Below, in pieces: positions 1 to 7,432 of a DNA stretch of 8,695 nt. Location: contig DGIF01000012.1 of assembly GCA_002393165.1 (NCBI GenBank), forward strand, positions 1 to 8,695. The letters are read 5' to 3'. Source of the stretch: Candidatus Saccharibacteria bacterium UBA3829 (GTDB lineage Bacteria > Patescibacteriota > Saccharimonadia > Saccharimonadales > Saccharimonadaceae). Made by a program: the position numbers and the translations under genes. Within the stretch, counting starts at the first letter, position 1; every line of letters begins with the position of its first letter. The notes under the pieces are model-generated. The model was not told where the DNA came from and did no database searches. It was given only the letters and a program-made list of their open reading frames with translations.

Positions 1-1230
1 CCCGGGACCGGTAAAACGATGCTTGCCAAGGCAGTCGCCGGCGAGGCGAACGTGCCCTTCTTTTCCATCAGCGGTTCCGATTTTGTGGAAATGTTTGTTG
101 GTGTGGGAGCTTCGAGAGTAAGAGATTTGTTTAGCAAGGCAAAGAAGAATGCGCCGTCGATTATCTTTATTGACGAGATTGACGCCGTAGCTCATAAGCG
201 CGACGCGAGGGGTGGTGCTGGACGTGAGGACGAGCAGACCTTGAACCAGATTTTGGTGGAAATGGATGGATTTGATAACGATTCCGGAGTAATTGTGATG
301 GCGGCAACAAACCGAGTTGATATGTTGGATAAAGCGCTTTTGCGTCCTGGGCGGTTTGATCGACACATAAATGTAACGTTGCCTGAGCGGAAGGATCGGC
401 TTGAGATATTGAAGGTTCATTTCAAAGGCAAGCCGGTGGAAGCGGATGTAGATTTAGAAGCGTTGGCTAAGAAAACGACCGGTTCGTCTGGTGCTGATCT
501 TGCAAATATTGCGAACGAGGCGGCGATTACGGCGGCGCGGTTTGGGCACAAGGCCATATCGAATGCGGATCTCACGGAGGCTTTTGAACGAGTGGCGATT
601 GGCCCGGAACGAAAGTCGAAAGTAATGAACGAAAAAGAGCGGAAGATTACGGCATATCACGAGGCGGGGCACGCGGTCGTGGGGCATGTATTGCCGGATT
701 CGGATCCAGTACATAAAGTGACGATCATTCCGCGAGGCTTGACGGGTGGCGTGACGTGGTTTTTGCCGCCGGAGGATAGAAGTTACAAGAGCGTATACGA
801 GCTAAAGGATATTTTGGCGCGCGCGATGGGCGGTAGGGTTGCGGAAAAGCTGATTTTTGGAAAAGATGCGATTACCACTGGAGCGTCATCGGACCTTAAG
901 AACGTGGCGGAGCTTGCTAAATCGATGATTATTGAGGAGGGAATGGGAAATGGATTGCGCAATCAAGTGTTCCCAAGTGAGGCAACTGGGTATTATACGA
1001 TTTCGACGTCGAAGCCATATTCTGAGAAGACGGCGGAAGTAATTGACGCGGAAATTAAGATGCTTGCAGATGAAGCGGCGAAGCGGGCGGAAGAGGTGTT
1101 GAAGACCAATAAGAGAGTATTGGACAAATTAGCTGAGGAATTATTGGCGCATGAAACGCTGGAAGAAAAGGAACTCGAGCCAATTTTGAAGGACGCCAAG
1201 TTGCCAGTTGCGGCAAAGTTGCATCAATAG
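1..1230 (+). CDS. ftsH: ATP-dependent zinc metalloprotease FtsH, 5' end cut by the window
   Basis: This is a membrane-anchored AAA+ protease that unfolds and degrades misassembled membrane proteins and some soluble regulators, working as a hexamer on the cytoplasmic face. The window opens in frame inside Walker A (PGTGKT, window residues 1-6), so about 195 N-terminal residues (two membrane segments and the extracytoplasmic domain) are missing; 409 residues remain. Visible motifs are Walker B IIFIDEID (D58, E59), the second region of homology AATNR (101-105), LRPGRFDR with arginine fingers R115 and R118, and the zinc site HEAGH (H220, E221, H224). The third zinc ligand is D298 in GASSDLK, 74 residues after H224, the same spacing as in E. 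coli FtsH. GGVTWFLPPEDR and GGRVAEKLIFG are typical of the protease domain. The gene ends TAG, followed 44 bases later by the aminopeptidase with no terminator between. All key catalytic residues in view are intact. Confidence 0.98.
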   Translation, partial: PGTGKTMLAKAVAGEANVPFFSISGSDFVEMFVGVGASRVRDLFSKAKKNAPSIIFIDEIDAVAHKRDARGGAGREDEQTLNQILVEMDGFDNDSGVIVMAATNRVDMLDKALLRPGRFDRHINVTLPERKDRLEILKVHFKGKPVEADVDLEALAKKTTGSSGADLANIANEAAITAARFGHKAISNADLTEAFERVAIGPERKSKVMNEKERKITAYHEAGHAVVGHVLPDSDPVHKVTIIPRGLTGGVTWFLPPEDRSYKSVYELKDILARAMGGRVAEKLIFGKDAITTGASSDLKNVAELAKSMIIEEGMGNGLRNQVFPSEATGYYTISTSKPYSEKTAEVIDAEIKMLADEAAKRAEEVLKTNKRVLDKLAEELLAHETLEEKELEPILKDAKLPVAAKLHQ

Positions 1231-1264
1231 TCGTTGGCGGCCTATTCGCTTTGGATTTTTCATG

Positions 1265-1271
1265 AAAGGAG
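1265..1271 (+). promoter_or_regulatory. Ribosome binding site of the M1 aminopeptidase
   Basis: AAAGGAG lies 3 bases before the ATG at 1275. The spacing is short, but the protein start (MERLLKYFKPEKYTL) matches the usual start of bacterial M1 peptidases, so this start is well supported. Confidence 0.75.
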
Positions 1272-1274
1272 TTT

Positions 1275-3674
1275 ATGGAGAGACTATTAAAATATTTTAA
1301 GCCAGAGAAATATACACTAGATATCAATATTGATAAGCACGCCAAAACGATTGGCGGAAAAGTAGTGATATCTGGCGAGGCGAAAGACGAGATAATTAAA
1401 CTTCATGCTGAGGGCCTCGAAATAGACGACGTGCGTGTAGGTGTAGAAAAAGCGAATTTTGAAACAGCGAATGGCATTTTGACGCTCGAGAAGGTGCCCA
1501 GGGGCGCTTTGGATATTGAAGTGGTGTACCATGGCTCTTTGAATGAGAATATGGAGGGAGCTTATCTGTCAACATATGAGTATAGTGGTCGTGAGGAAAG
1601 AATTGTGGCAACGCAGTTTGAAAGTCACTATGCGAGGGAAGCGTTTCCGTGTATTGACGAACCGGCGGCGAAAGCGATATTTGAGCTAACTATTACGGTG
1701 CCAGATGAAGATGATTTAGTGATATCTAATATGCCAGCATTGAAGTCCGTATTGGCGCCAAATTGTATGGTGACAACATTTGAACCGACGCCGCGGATGA
1801 GTACATATTTGCTTGCGTGGGTAATTGGAAAATTCCATGGTAAAACAGTAACAAATAAGCATGGCGTGGAGATTACAACATATTGCGCGTTGAATCAGGA
1901 TACAAACACTGTGGATTTTGCAAACGATGTGGCGGCACAATCATTGGTGTTTTATGACGATAATTTCGGGGTGCCATACCCATTGAAGAGATGTGTGCAA
2001 GTGGCGCTACCAGATTTTGAAGCTGGAGCGATGGAAAACTGGGGCCTGGTTACGTATCGGGAATCGATGTTGCTTGCGGGCGGATCAGCTACGTTAGAAA
2101 CCAAAAAGAGCGTGGCGCTTACGGTGGCGCATGAATTGTCGCATCAGTGGTTTGGCGATTTGGTGACGATGGAATGGTGGGATGATTTGTGGCTAAATGA
2201 GTCATTTGCGAGCGTGATGGAGTATTTTGCGGTAGACGCGATTTATCCGGAATATAAGATTTGGGAAGGTTTTTTTACTGGAGATGCATTGGCGGCGCTT
2301 CGACGTGATTGCTTGACTGGAGTACAATCTGTGCATCAGGAAGTAAACGATCCGGCCGAAATTGCAACGTTGTTTGACCCGGCGATCGTGTATGCGAAGG
2401 GCGCAAGACTGATGCTGATGGTGATTCGCCTGATGGGGTGGAAGAACTTTTGTGCCGGAGCACAGGACTATTTCAAAGAATACCAGTATAAAAATACGTG
2501 TGGGGATGATTTGTGGGCGGCGCTTCGTCCGCATGCTAATTTTGATGTGGGGGAGATGATGCACGCGTTTATTGATCGCCCCGGCTATCCGGTAGTGAAG
2601 AATGAAGGGACAAATTTTGACAAAATTTCGCAACGGAGGTTCTTGCTGGATGGCGAGATGAAGAGGTCCGATTGGCCGTTGATGAACATAAGTGAAGACA
2701 TGAGTGGGCACTATGTTCTGGAGTTGTCTAACGTGGAGTTTGATGAACGATTGACGAGATTTGAGTCGTTGGGGTTAGAAGAGAAGTTGAGGCTATTGAT
2801 TGATCGGGATTTGCTGGCAAGGGCGGGATTGGTATCTAGCGCATCGTTGGTACCGTTGATTTGGCGGTTTCGTGAAGAGGCAAATGCGGCGGTGTGGAGT
2901 ATTATTTTTACGATCGTGTCTGGGCTAAAGATATTCTTTGACCCTGAGTCCGAAGAGGAGAAGGAGTTTAAAGAATTTGTTGGGAAGTTAGTAGCCCCGA
3001 AGCTAATGGGGCTTGGGTTCGCAACGCGAGATGGAGACGATGAAAATACCTTGAGGCTTAGGTCAATGCTTCTAGCTATGGATTTTTATGCGGAAGATGC
3101 TAATGGGTTAAGAAATTTAGCCTCTGCATACGACGACGATTACTCGTTGATTGACGCAGAAATCCGCGATAGCGTGCTTTCGGCAAAGATCTATTTGCAA
3201 CCAGAGATGTTGGATAAGTATCTGGAGGATTATAAAAAGACTGCGGATCCGGAGATTAAGTCTGAATTATTGGCTGCGGCTACGTCATCTAAGGACGTCA
3301 ACGTGCTTGAACGGATGGTTGGGCTTCTGAATTGCCCGGACGTAGTGAAGCCACAAGATCAATTTTATTTGTTTATTTGGCTATATCGGAATCCGGTGGC
3401 GAAAGAGCGGGTGTTCTCATGGTTGACGGTCCACTGGGAATATGTAGAAAGTTTGGTTGGCGATAAATCGATTGACAACTATCCGCGATATACGGCGAAT
3501 TTGGTGCGGACGGAGAAAGAGTTTGAGCTTTGGCGAGAATTTTTTGAGCCGATGAAAGATGATTCTGCGTTAGCGCGAGCGATTGAAGTTGGGGAGAATG
3601 AGATCAAGGCGAGGTTGGGGCTGATAGCAAAAGATAAATCAGTCGTGCAGGAGACTATTCCAAGGGTTGAATAA
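1275..3674 (+). CDS. pepN: M1 family zinc aminopeptidase (PepN / ERAP-like)
   Basis: This peptidase removes single N-terminal amino acids from peptides in the cytoplasm; there is no signal peptide or membrane segment. At 799 residues it is full length for the family. The N-terminal beta domain (about 1-195) leads to the catalytic domain: the exopeptidase motif GAMEN (251-255), the zinc site HELSH (H286, E287, H290), and the third zinc ligand E309 in WLNESFA, giving HEXXH-18-E. Tyr373 in VYAKGARL is the expected transition-state-stabilising tyrosine. Residues from about 450 to 790 are the helical C-terminal domain of the ERAP1_C type. The gene follows ftsH by 44 bases and is probably co-transcribed with it; a simple reading is that it finishes the peptides released by FtsH or taken from a host. 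The symbol pepN is by family; lactobacillal and eukaryotic members share the same architecture, and exact residue preference cannot be read from sequence. Confidence 0.96.
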   Translation: MERLLKYFKPEKYTLDINIDKHAKTIGGKVVISGEAKDEIIKLHAEGLEIDDVRVGVEKANFETANGILTLEKVPRGALDIEVVYHGSLNENMEGAYLSTYEYSGREERIVATQFESHYAREAFPCIDEPAAKAIFELTITVPDEDDLVISNMPALKSVLAPNCMVTTFEPTPRMSTYLLAWVIGKFHGKTVTNKHGVEITTYCALNQDTNTVDFANDVAAQSLVFYDDNFGVPYPLKRCVQVALPDFEAGAMENWGLVTYRESMLLAGGSATLETKKSVALTVAHELSHQWFGDLVTMEWWDDLWLNESFASVMEYFAVDAIYPEYKIWEGFFTGDALAALRRDCLTGVQSVHQEVNDPAEIATLFDPAIVYAKGARLMLMVIRLMGWKNFCAGAQDYFKEYQYKNTCGDDLWAALRPHANFDVGEMMHAFIDRPGYPVVKNEGTNFDKISQRRFLLDGEMKRSDWPLMNISEDMSGHYVLELSNVEFDERLTRFESLGLEEKLRLLIDRDLLARAGLVSSASLVPLIWRFREEANAAVWSIIFTIVSGLKIFFDPESEEEKEFKEFVGKLVAPKLMGLGFATRDGDDENTLRLRSMLLAMDFYAEDANGLRNLASAYDDDYSLIDAEIRDSVLSAKIYLQPEMLDKYLEDYKKTADPEIKSELLAAATSSKDVNVLERMVGLLNCPDVVKPQDQFYLFIWLYRNPVAKERVFSWLTVHWEYVESLVGDKSIDNYPRYTANLVRTEKEFELWREFFEPMKDDSALARAIEVGENEIKARLGLIAKDKSVVQETIPRVE

Positions 3675-3675
3675 G

Positions 3676-3718
3676 CTAATTTGCGCTGCAGAGAGTATTA
3701 AATGCTATGCAAAATTAG
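3676..3718 (+). repeat. Imperfect inverted repeat after the aminopeptidase gene, possible weak terminator
   Basis: CTAATTTGC (3676-3684) pairs with GCAAAATTAG (3709-3718) with one bulged A. The 24-base interior holds a smaller self-complementary stretch, AGTATT/AATGCT at 3694-3706. The right arm is followed by ATTTAATG rather than a clean T tract, and the stem is AT-rich, so termination would be weak. It sits just before the -10 of the next gene and may equally be a regulatory fold. Confidence 0.35.
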
Positions 3719-3724
3719 ATTTAA

Positions 3725-3733
3725 TGATATAAT
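3725..3733 (+). promoter_or_regulatory. Extended -10 promoter of the secreted-protein gene
   Basis: TGATATAAT combines a perfect TATAAT (3728-3733) with the TG of an extended -10. No good -35 hexamer is seen 16-18 bases upstream; that region is occupied by the inverted repeat. Transcription would start near 3740, about 15 bases before the GTG start at 3755. Confidence 0.6.
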
Positions 3734-3754
3734 AAAAGTACATTAACCATAAAT

Positions 3755-4855
3755 GTGATAAAAGTGGTGAATAGGTTGGATGTAAAAGAGGCTGGTTTAA
3801 GAAGTGACCGCATTGGGCTTCGTAGTGTCATGCGCACTATTGGGGTTGGGTCTATTTTGGTGCTTGCTGTCATTCTTGCGATGATCGTAGCGCCAGTATG
3901 TGAGCATTTAGAGGTTGCTAAGGCCGACACCGTTGATTCGCCGGTCCTTACTTTCGTTTCGACTAATGCTACGGCCAGCGTCAGTTTGTCGGTGCGTGAT
4001 GCTAGTGGAACTTTTGCTACCAGCGCGTCCAATCAGAAGGCCGCCTTCTCAATTTCTACAAACAATCCGATTGGCTACACTGTCAGTATTGCCGCAACTG
4101 GTTCTAGCACCAGTCTCGTGAATACTGATGATAGTAGCAAAACTTTGGCTACGTTGCCTGGTAATACTAATTCTGGTATAACTTCTGCAACATTCGATAC
4201 GGCTGCATATAATAATATGTGGGGGTATTCACCGAGTAGCTATCGTCTTAATGACAATAATATAGATAATACTGATGTGGACACAGCACTTTATTTTCCG
4301 GCTCCGACCAGCTCTTCGGCTAGAATTTTGGCAAAAACTAATATTGCTAATTCGAGCGATGGCGTGAGTAACCCAGATAATTATACGATAGGCTTGGGTC
4401 TTCGAGCGGATTACAGCAGTCAATCTGGCATTTATACGAACGGTACTTTCCTGATTCGGTATGTGGCTAACATGATAGAATATTTGATCACATTTGAAGA
4501 TGACGTTAATGATTATGTAAACCACCTTCCGACGGCGTTATCTGGTTATACTAACTCGGCAACGGTAGAGATTGTGAATGATAGCACGCCCGTGAGGGCG
4601 GGGTTTGACTTTAGTAAATGGTGTCTAGGCTCGACATCTGATAATGCGACTGCTTGCACTGGGATTGAGTACGAGGTGGGGGATTTCCTTAGTTTGGATC
4701 TAGATGCTGTGAATCATTATGTGTTGAACGCTGTGTGGATCGAAAACGACTCTGGGATAGTGCCGCCGGTTAACCCATCCGAGCCGCTTGTCGTAAATGA
4801 GACTGATGACGTGATGGATGATGGAGATTCAAAGAAAGCCGATGACGAGAGTTAG
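3755..4855 (+). CDS. Secreted or surface protein of unknown function, Saccharibacteria-like
   Basis: I do not recognise a named gene. The 366-residue product starts with a basic n-region, then a hydrophobic core at about 29-48 and an AKA site predicting signal peptidase I cleavage after A57 (VAKA|DT). The mature part is Ser/Thr/Asn-rich beta-type sequence: NNPIGYTVSIA near 105, WGY at 156-158, and a TNGTFLIRYVAN stretch at about 228-239. Residues 242-330 look like one degenerate Flg_new/InlB-B-type repeat with the FDFSKWC...C pattern; Cys290 and Cys301 could form a disulphide. The tail is Pro-rich and then acidic (VNETDDVMDDGDSKK), with no C-terminal membrane helix and no LPXTG, so it is secreted or held non-covalently unless the signal stays uncleaved. 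The start is uncertain: GTG 3755, GTG 3764/3767 and ATG 3830 (Met26) are all in frame and none has a clear Shine-Dalgarno. A role in contact with a host cell is inference only. Confidence 0.8.
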   Translation: MIKVVNRLDVKEAGLRSDRIGLRSVMRTIGVGSILVLAVILAMIVAPVCEHLEVAKADTVDSPVLTFVSTNATASVSLSVRDASGTFATSASNQKAAFSISTNNPIGYTVSIAATGSSTSLVNTDDSSKTLATLPGNTNSGITSATFDTAAYNNMWGYSPSSYRLNDNNIDNTDVDTALYFPAPTSSSARILAKTNIANSSDGVSNPDNYTIGLGLRADYSSQSGIYTNGTFLIRYVANMIEYLITFEDDVNDYVNHLPTALSGYTNSATVEIVNDSTPVRAGFDFSKWCLGSTSDNATACTGIEYEVGDFLSLDLDAVNHYVLNAVWIENDSGIVPPVNPSEPLVVNETDDVMDDGDSKKADDES

Positions 4856-5283
4856 ATCTTGGTACCGAGGCGGGCCTTGTTGGCCCATGCGTCGGCGAGC
4901 TCGTTGAGGTTAGTGCCAATGTGCCCGCGAACCCAGACGAGCTTGACTGGGTGGTTTTGGTAGAGTTCGTAGAGCTCTTTGACGAGATCCAGGTTTTTAA
5001 TCTCGCCGGTGGCCTTGCACCAGCCATGGGCTTGCCAATTGGGAGCCCATTTGGTCAGAACGTTGATCCAAAATTCGGAATCAGAGTGGATCTCGCAGCC
5101 TTCATTTCCGGCATATTTAATGGCGGCAATCATGGCGGATCCCTCCATACGAATATTGGTGGTATTTTGGTTGCCGCCTAGGGCGACCGGTTTACCGGAG
5201 CCGTCCGCAAGCTGTTCTATTACAGCAAATCCGCCAGGTCCGGGGTTGGGGTTTGCGCTACCATCTGTCCAAAGAATTTTCAT
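4852..5283 (-). CDS. rnhA: Ribonuclease HI
   Basis: This enzyme cleaves the RNA strand of RNA-DNA hybrids (R-loops, primer remnants) in the cytoplasm, using two metal ions. The 143-residue product carries all four catalytic acids: D7 in TDGSANPNPGPGG, E47 in RMEGSAM, D68 in HSDSEF and D131 in NELADAWANKA, plus the loop histidine H121 in WVRGHIG. Residues 79-95 (WAPNWQAHGWCKATGEI) correspond to the basic-handle region. The start at 5283 is chosen because homology begins at MKILWTDG; extending to the upstream ATG at 5370 would add 29 residues lying inside arcC with no family similarity. It follows arcC by 31 bases on the same strand and may be both the last gene of the pgi-arcC transcript and expressed from its own promoter. 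There is no clear Shine-Dalgarno. Its stop overlaps the stop of the opposing secreted-protein gene. Confidence 0.95.
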   Translation of the reverse strand: MKILWTDGSANPNPGPGGFAVIEQLADGSGKPVALGGNQNTTNIRMEGSAMIAAIKYAGNEGCEIHSDSEFWINVLTKWAPNWQAHGWCKATGEIKNLDLVKELYELYQNHPVKLVWVRGHIGTNLNELADAWANKARLGTKI

Positions 5284-5289
5284 AGCTCT

Positions 5290-5318
5290 ATTATCCGATA
5301 ACGATGGGTAAAAATCAA
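5290..5318 (-). promoter_or_regulatory. Probable internal promoter for rnhA, possibly giving a leaderless mRNA
   Basis: Read on the minus strand: -35 TTGATT (5318-5313), a 17-base spacer, and -10 GATAAT (5295-5290). The -35 contains the TGA stop codon of arcC. The predicted +1, about 7 bases beyond the -10, falls at 5283-5282, the first bases of the rnhA ATG, so a transcript from here would have almost no 5' leader. This agrees with the absence of a Shine-Dalgarno in front of rnhA. Confidence 0.45.
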
Positions 5319-6253
5319 GCGGTGATGATAGTGCCAGCGTGACCAGCGAGAGCTTCTTTGAGATTATCAATGTCGGTGATGATGCCAGTGTGGCCTTTTC
5401 GGGCGAAAGCGGTGGCAGCTTCGACTTTAGGTAGCATAGATCCGGCTTTGAAATAGCCGTATTTTATGAGGTTTGTGATCTCTTTTGCTGCAATTTTATG
5501 TAGAGCTTCTTGATGCGGGAGGCCGTAGTTTATGTAGACATTGGGGACGGCTGTGACTGAGACGAAGATGTCCGCATGGATAAGTTCAGCGAGCTTCTCA
5601 GCGGCAAAGTCTTTATCAATAACAGCGTCGATGCCTTTAAGATGTTTTAGAACTTTGGTGCGATAAACTGGGATGCCACCTCCGCCAGCCGTGATGACGA
5701 TGATGCCGTCAGCTATCATTTCAGTAATGGCGTCTTTCTCTACGATATCAATTGGCTTTGGGCTGGCCACTACACGGCGCCAACCACGGCCGGCGTCTTC
5801 TTTGACCGTCCAGCCTTTTTCGTGAGCGAGTTTTTTGGCTTCGGTTTCGGTGTAGAATTGCCCAATGGGCTTAGTGGGATTTCTAAATGCTGGGTCGTCG
5901 CGGTCGACTACCACTTGCGAAACCACGGTCGCAACTTTTGCGGTTTGATGAAGCTCTAGAAAAGCATTATTGATTGCTTGAGTAAGCCAATAGCCAATCT
6001 GGCCTTGGCTCATGGCCACGGCGGTTTCGAGCGGCATGGCAGGGGCTTTATCGGTTGCAGCGGCCTCTTCGTGGATTAAGATGTTACCAACCTGCGGACC
6101 ATTGCCGTGAGCGACGGCAATTTCGTATTTTGGTGCGAGCTCGGCGATGAGTTTGCCGACGCTAGCGGCAACTTTCTTTTGTGCTTCAGCGGTAGCTTCA
6201 CCGTTTTTTTGTAGAGCGTTACCGCCGAGAGCTAGTACGATACGTTTTTTCAT
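5315..6253 (-). CDS. arcC: Carbamate kinase
   Basis: ArcC catalyses carbamoyl phosphate + ADP = ATP + carbamate (then CO2 + NH3), the ATP-yielding last step of the arginine deiminase pathway; it is cytoplasmic and normally a homodimer. At 312 residues it is full length for the amino-acid kinase family. Motifs in order are LALGGNAL (7-14), AHGNGPQVGN (48-57), K128 in NPTKPIG, ITAGGGGIPVYR (187-198), AVIDKDFAAEKLA with K214 (210-222) and AGSMLPKVEA (270-279). The start at 6253 is fixed by a GGAGG 4 bases upstream, and the start ATG overlaps the pgi stop as TAATG, implying translational coupling. It ends in TGA. Its metabolic partner arcB lies on the other strand at 7728. Confusion with a biosynthetic carbamoyl-phosphate synthase-type enzyme is unlikely given the ArcC motifs and arcB nearby. 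Confidence 0.96.
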   Translation of the reverse strand: MKKRIVLALGGNALQKNGEATAEAQKKVAASVGKLIAELAPKYEIAVAHGNGPQVGNILIHEEAAATDKAPAMPLETAVAMSQGQIGYWLTQAINNAFLELHQTAKVATVVSQVVVDRDDPAFRNPTKPIGQFYTETEAKKLAHEKGWTVKEDAGRGWRRVVASPKPIDIVEKDAITEMIADGIIVITAGGGGIPVYRTKVLKHLKGIDAVIDKDFAAEKLAELIHADIFVSVTAVPNVYINYGLPHQEALHKIAAKEITNLIKYGYFKAGSMLPKVEAATAFARKGHTGIITDIDNLKEALAGHAGTIITA

Positions 6254-7404
6254 TATACCTCCATTAATTTTTTAAGTTCTGATTTGTATGCTTCTACACC
6301 TGGCTGGTCAAATGGGTTAACGCCAAATAGCTTTGCACTAATAGCGCAAGCCATTTCGAAGAAATAGATAAGTTCACCAAAGCCGCGCTCGTCATAGGAT
6401 GGAACTTCGAGTGATAGCACTGGAATGCCACCGACGGAATGAGCTTTTTTGACGGCAGTGACAACCTTGGCGTTTAGCTCGTCGGTTGGAAAATCGATAA
6501 TAGTTTCCCACAGGTTGCGGCGGCCGTCTTGCATGAACTGGCCGAGCGAATGGAGATCGGTGGAGTAAATGACGCTAGCTGGCCAAATGCCTTGTTTGTT
6601 TTTGCCTTCGCTTTCGCCGAAAAGCTGCTTGAGCCATTCATTAAAGTACATTGTAGCCGGTTCAAAGCTGGCAAAAACTTCTGTGTCGTAGCCACGTTCG
6701 CCGAGATCATGACGCATGAAGGCGTATTGCATAATTGGAGTCTTCGATAGCTCGTTGCCTGTTCTTTGCAAGGTTTCGGCAATTTCTTTGGCGCCAGCTA
6801 GAAGGGCGTCAACATCTACGCCTGCGGCTGCAAGTGGGAGCAATCCTACGGCGGAAAGTACCGAGTAGCGCCCGCCGATGTTGTCCGGCACGACGAATCT
6901 TTCGTATCCTTTTGCCACGGCTTCGTCATGCAGGGCGCCACGAGCGGCGTCTGTGGTGGCGTAGATTCGTTGATAAGCTTCTTGCTCGCCATATTTTTCG
7001 ATTAATTTATCTTTGAAGGCTTTGAACGCGATTGATGGTTCCAAAGTGGTGCCGGATTTTGAGATGACGTTGACGGAAAAGTCTTTGCCTTCGACTTCGG
7101 CGAGAGCACGGTCTAACTCGCGACGACTGAGCGAGTTGCCGGCATAGATAATTTTGATGCCGCGTGGCTGCAGGGCTTCAATGATCGCGCGGTGCCCAAG
7201 ATATGAACCGCCGATGCCGATGCAAACTAAGACTTCGGATTCGGAATTGATTTTCCTGGCAGCTTTCTTAATGCTGGCAAGTTCTTTTTTGTTGAAATTG
7301 AAAGGTAAATCGGCCCAGCCGCCCATAGGGTCGGCTTTGATCTGGCCGAGAAGTTCTTCGGCCCGGGCCTCGTTTATACGCGTTTCGAAATTGACGTTTA
7401 TCAT
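6253..7404 (-). CDS. pgi: Glucose-6-phosphate isomerase, compact form
   Basis: Pgi interconverts glucose 6-phosphate and fructose 6-phosphate at the entry of glycolysis; it is a cytoplasmic dimer. Motifs are GIGGSYLG (63-70), SKSGTT (115-120, phosphate binding), GGRYSVLSAVGLLP (177-190), FGESEGK (262-268, with E264 the expected catalytic base), YSTDLHSLGQFMQ (280-292), H322 in KKAHSVGG and GVEAYK (369-374, with the expected catalytic K374). At 383 residues it is well short of the roughly 450 of Bacillus-type Pgi. Most of the loss seems to be between WET (299-301) and H322, plus a short N-terminus and tail, while active-site residues are kept. I chose the start at 7404 because GGAGG lies 4 bases upstream; an in-frame ATG at 7455 would place the promoter inside the gene. 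It heads the pgi-arcC(-rnhA) transcript. Confidence 0.96.
   Translation of the reverse strand: MINVNFETRINEARAEELLGQIKADPMGGWADLPFNFNKKELASIKKAARKINSESEVLVCIGIGGSYLGHRAIIEALQPRGIKIIYAGNSLSRRELDRALAEVEGKDFSVNVISKSGTTLEPSIAFKAFKDKLIEKYGEQEAYQRIYATTDAARGALHDEAVAKGYERFVVPDNIGGRYSVLSAVGLLPLAAAGVDVDALLAGAKEIAETLQRTGNELSKTPIMQYAFMRHDLGERGYDTEVFASFEPATMYFNEWLKQLFGESEGKNKQGIWPASVIYSTDLHSLGQFMQDGRRNLWETIIDFPTDELNAKVVTAVKKAHSVGGIPVLSLEVPSYDERGFGELIYFFEMACAISAKLFGVNPFDQPGVEAYKSELKKLMEV
6258..6262 (-). promoter_or_regulatory. Ribosome binding site of arcC, inside the end of pgi
   Basis: GGAGG is formed by the final codons of pgi (ATG GAG GTA TAA), 4 bases before the arcC ATG. The upstream gene's last sense codons double as the downstream Shine-Dalgarno, which supports both the arcC start and coupling of the two genes. 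Confidence 0.85.
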
Positions 7405-7408
7405 ATTG

Positions 7409-7413
7409 CCTCC
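7409..7413 (-). promoter_or_regulatory. Ribosome binding site of pgi, decides its start
   Basis: GGAGG lies 4 bases before ATG 7404 on the minus strand, the same spacing as at arcC. It rules out the longer reading from 7455. Confidence 0.8.
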
Positions 7414-7423
7414 GTTTAGTGTT

Positions 7424-7432
7424 ATTATATCA
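7424..7432 (-). promoter_or_regulatory. Extended -10 promoter of pgi-arcC
   Basis: On the minus strand TGATATAAT gives a perfect TATAAT with an extended -10 TG, identical over nine bases to the promoter at 3725-3733. The -35 position (TGGGAA, 17-base spacer) is poor. The predicted start near 7417 leaves a leader of about 13 bases that just holds the ribosome binding site. Confidence 0.6.

Noticed and set aside
2202..2711. 169-codon open frame on the minus strand
   Set aside because: It is fully antisense to the well-supported aminopeptidase and composed of low-complexity His/Arg/Pro-rich shadow sequence with no start signal.
3755..3901. Lipoprotein signal at Cys49 of the secreted protein
   Set aside because: The residues before Cys49 (APVC) do not fit a lipobox, and a good AKA signal peptidase I site follows at residue 57.
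4921..5311. Plus-strand open frames opposite rnhA
   Set aside because: They are shadows of rnhA, which has all catalytic residues; no ribosome site and no recognisable domain.
5284..5370. A 29-residue N-terminal extension of RNase HI from an upstream ATG
   Set aside because: It lies mostly within arcC, has no family similarity, and RNase HI homology starts exactly at Met 5283.
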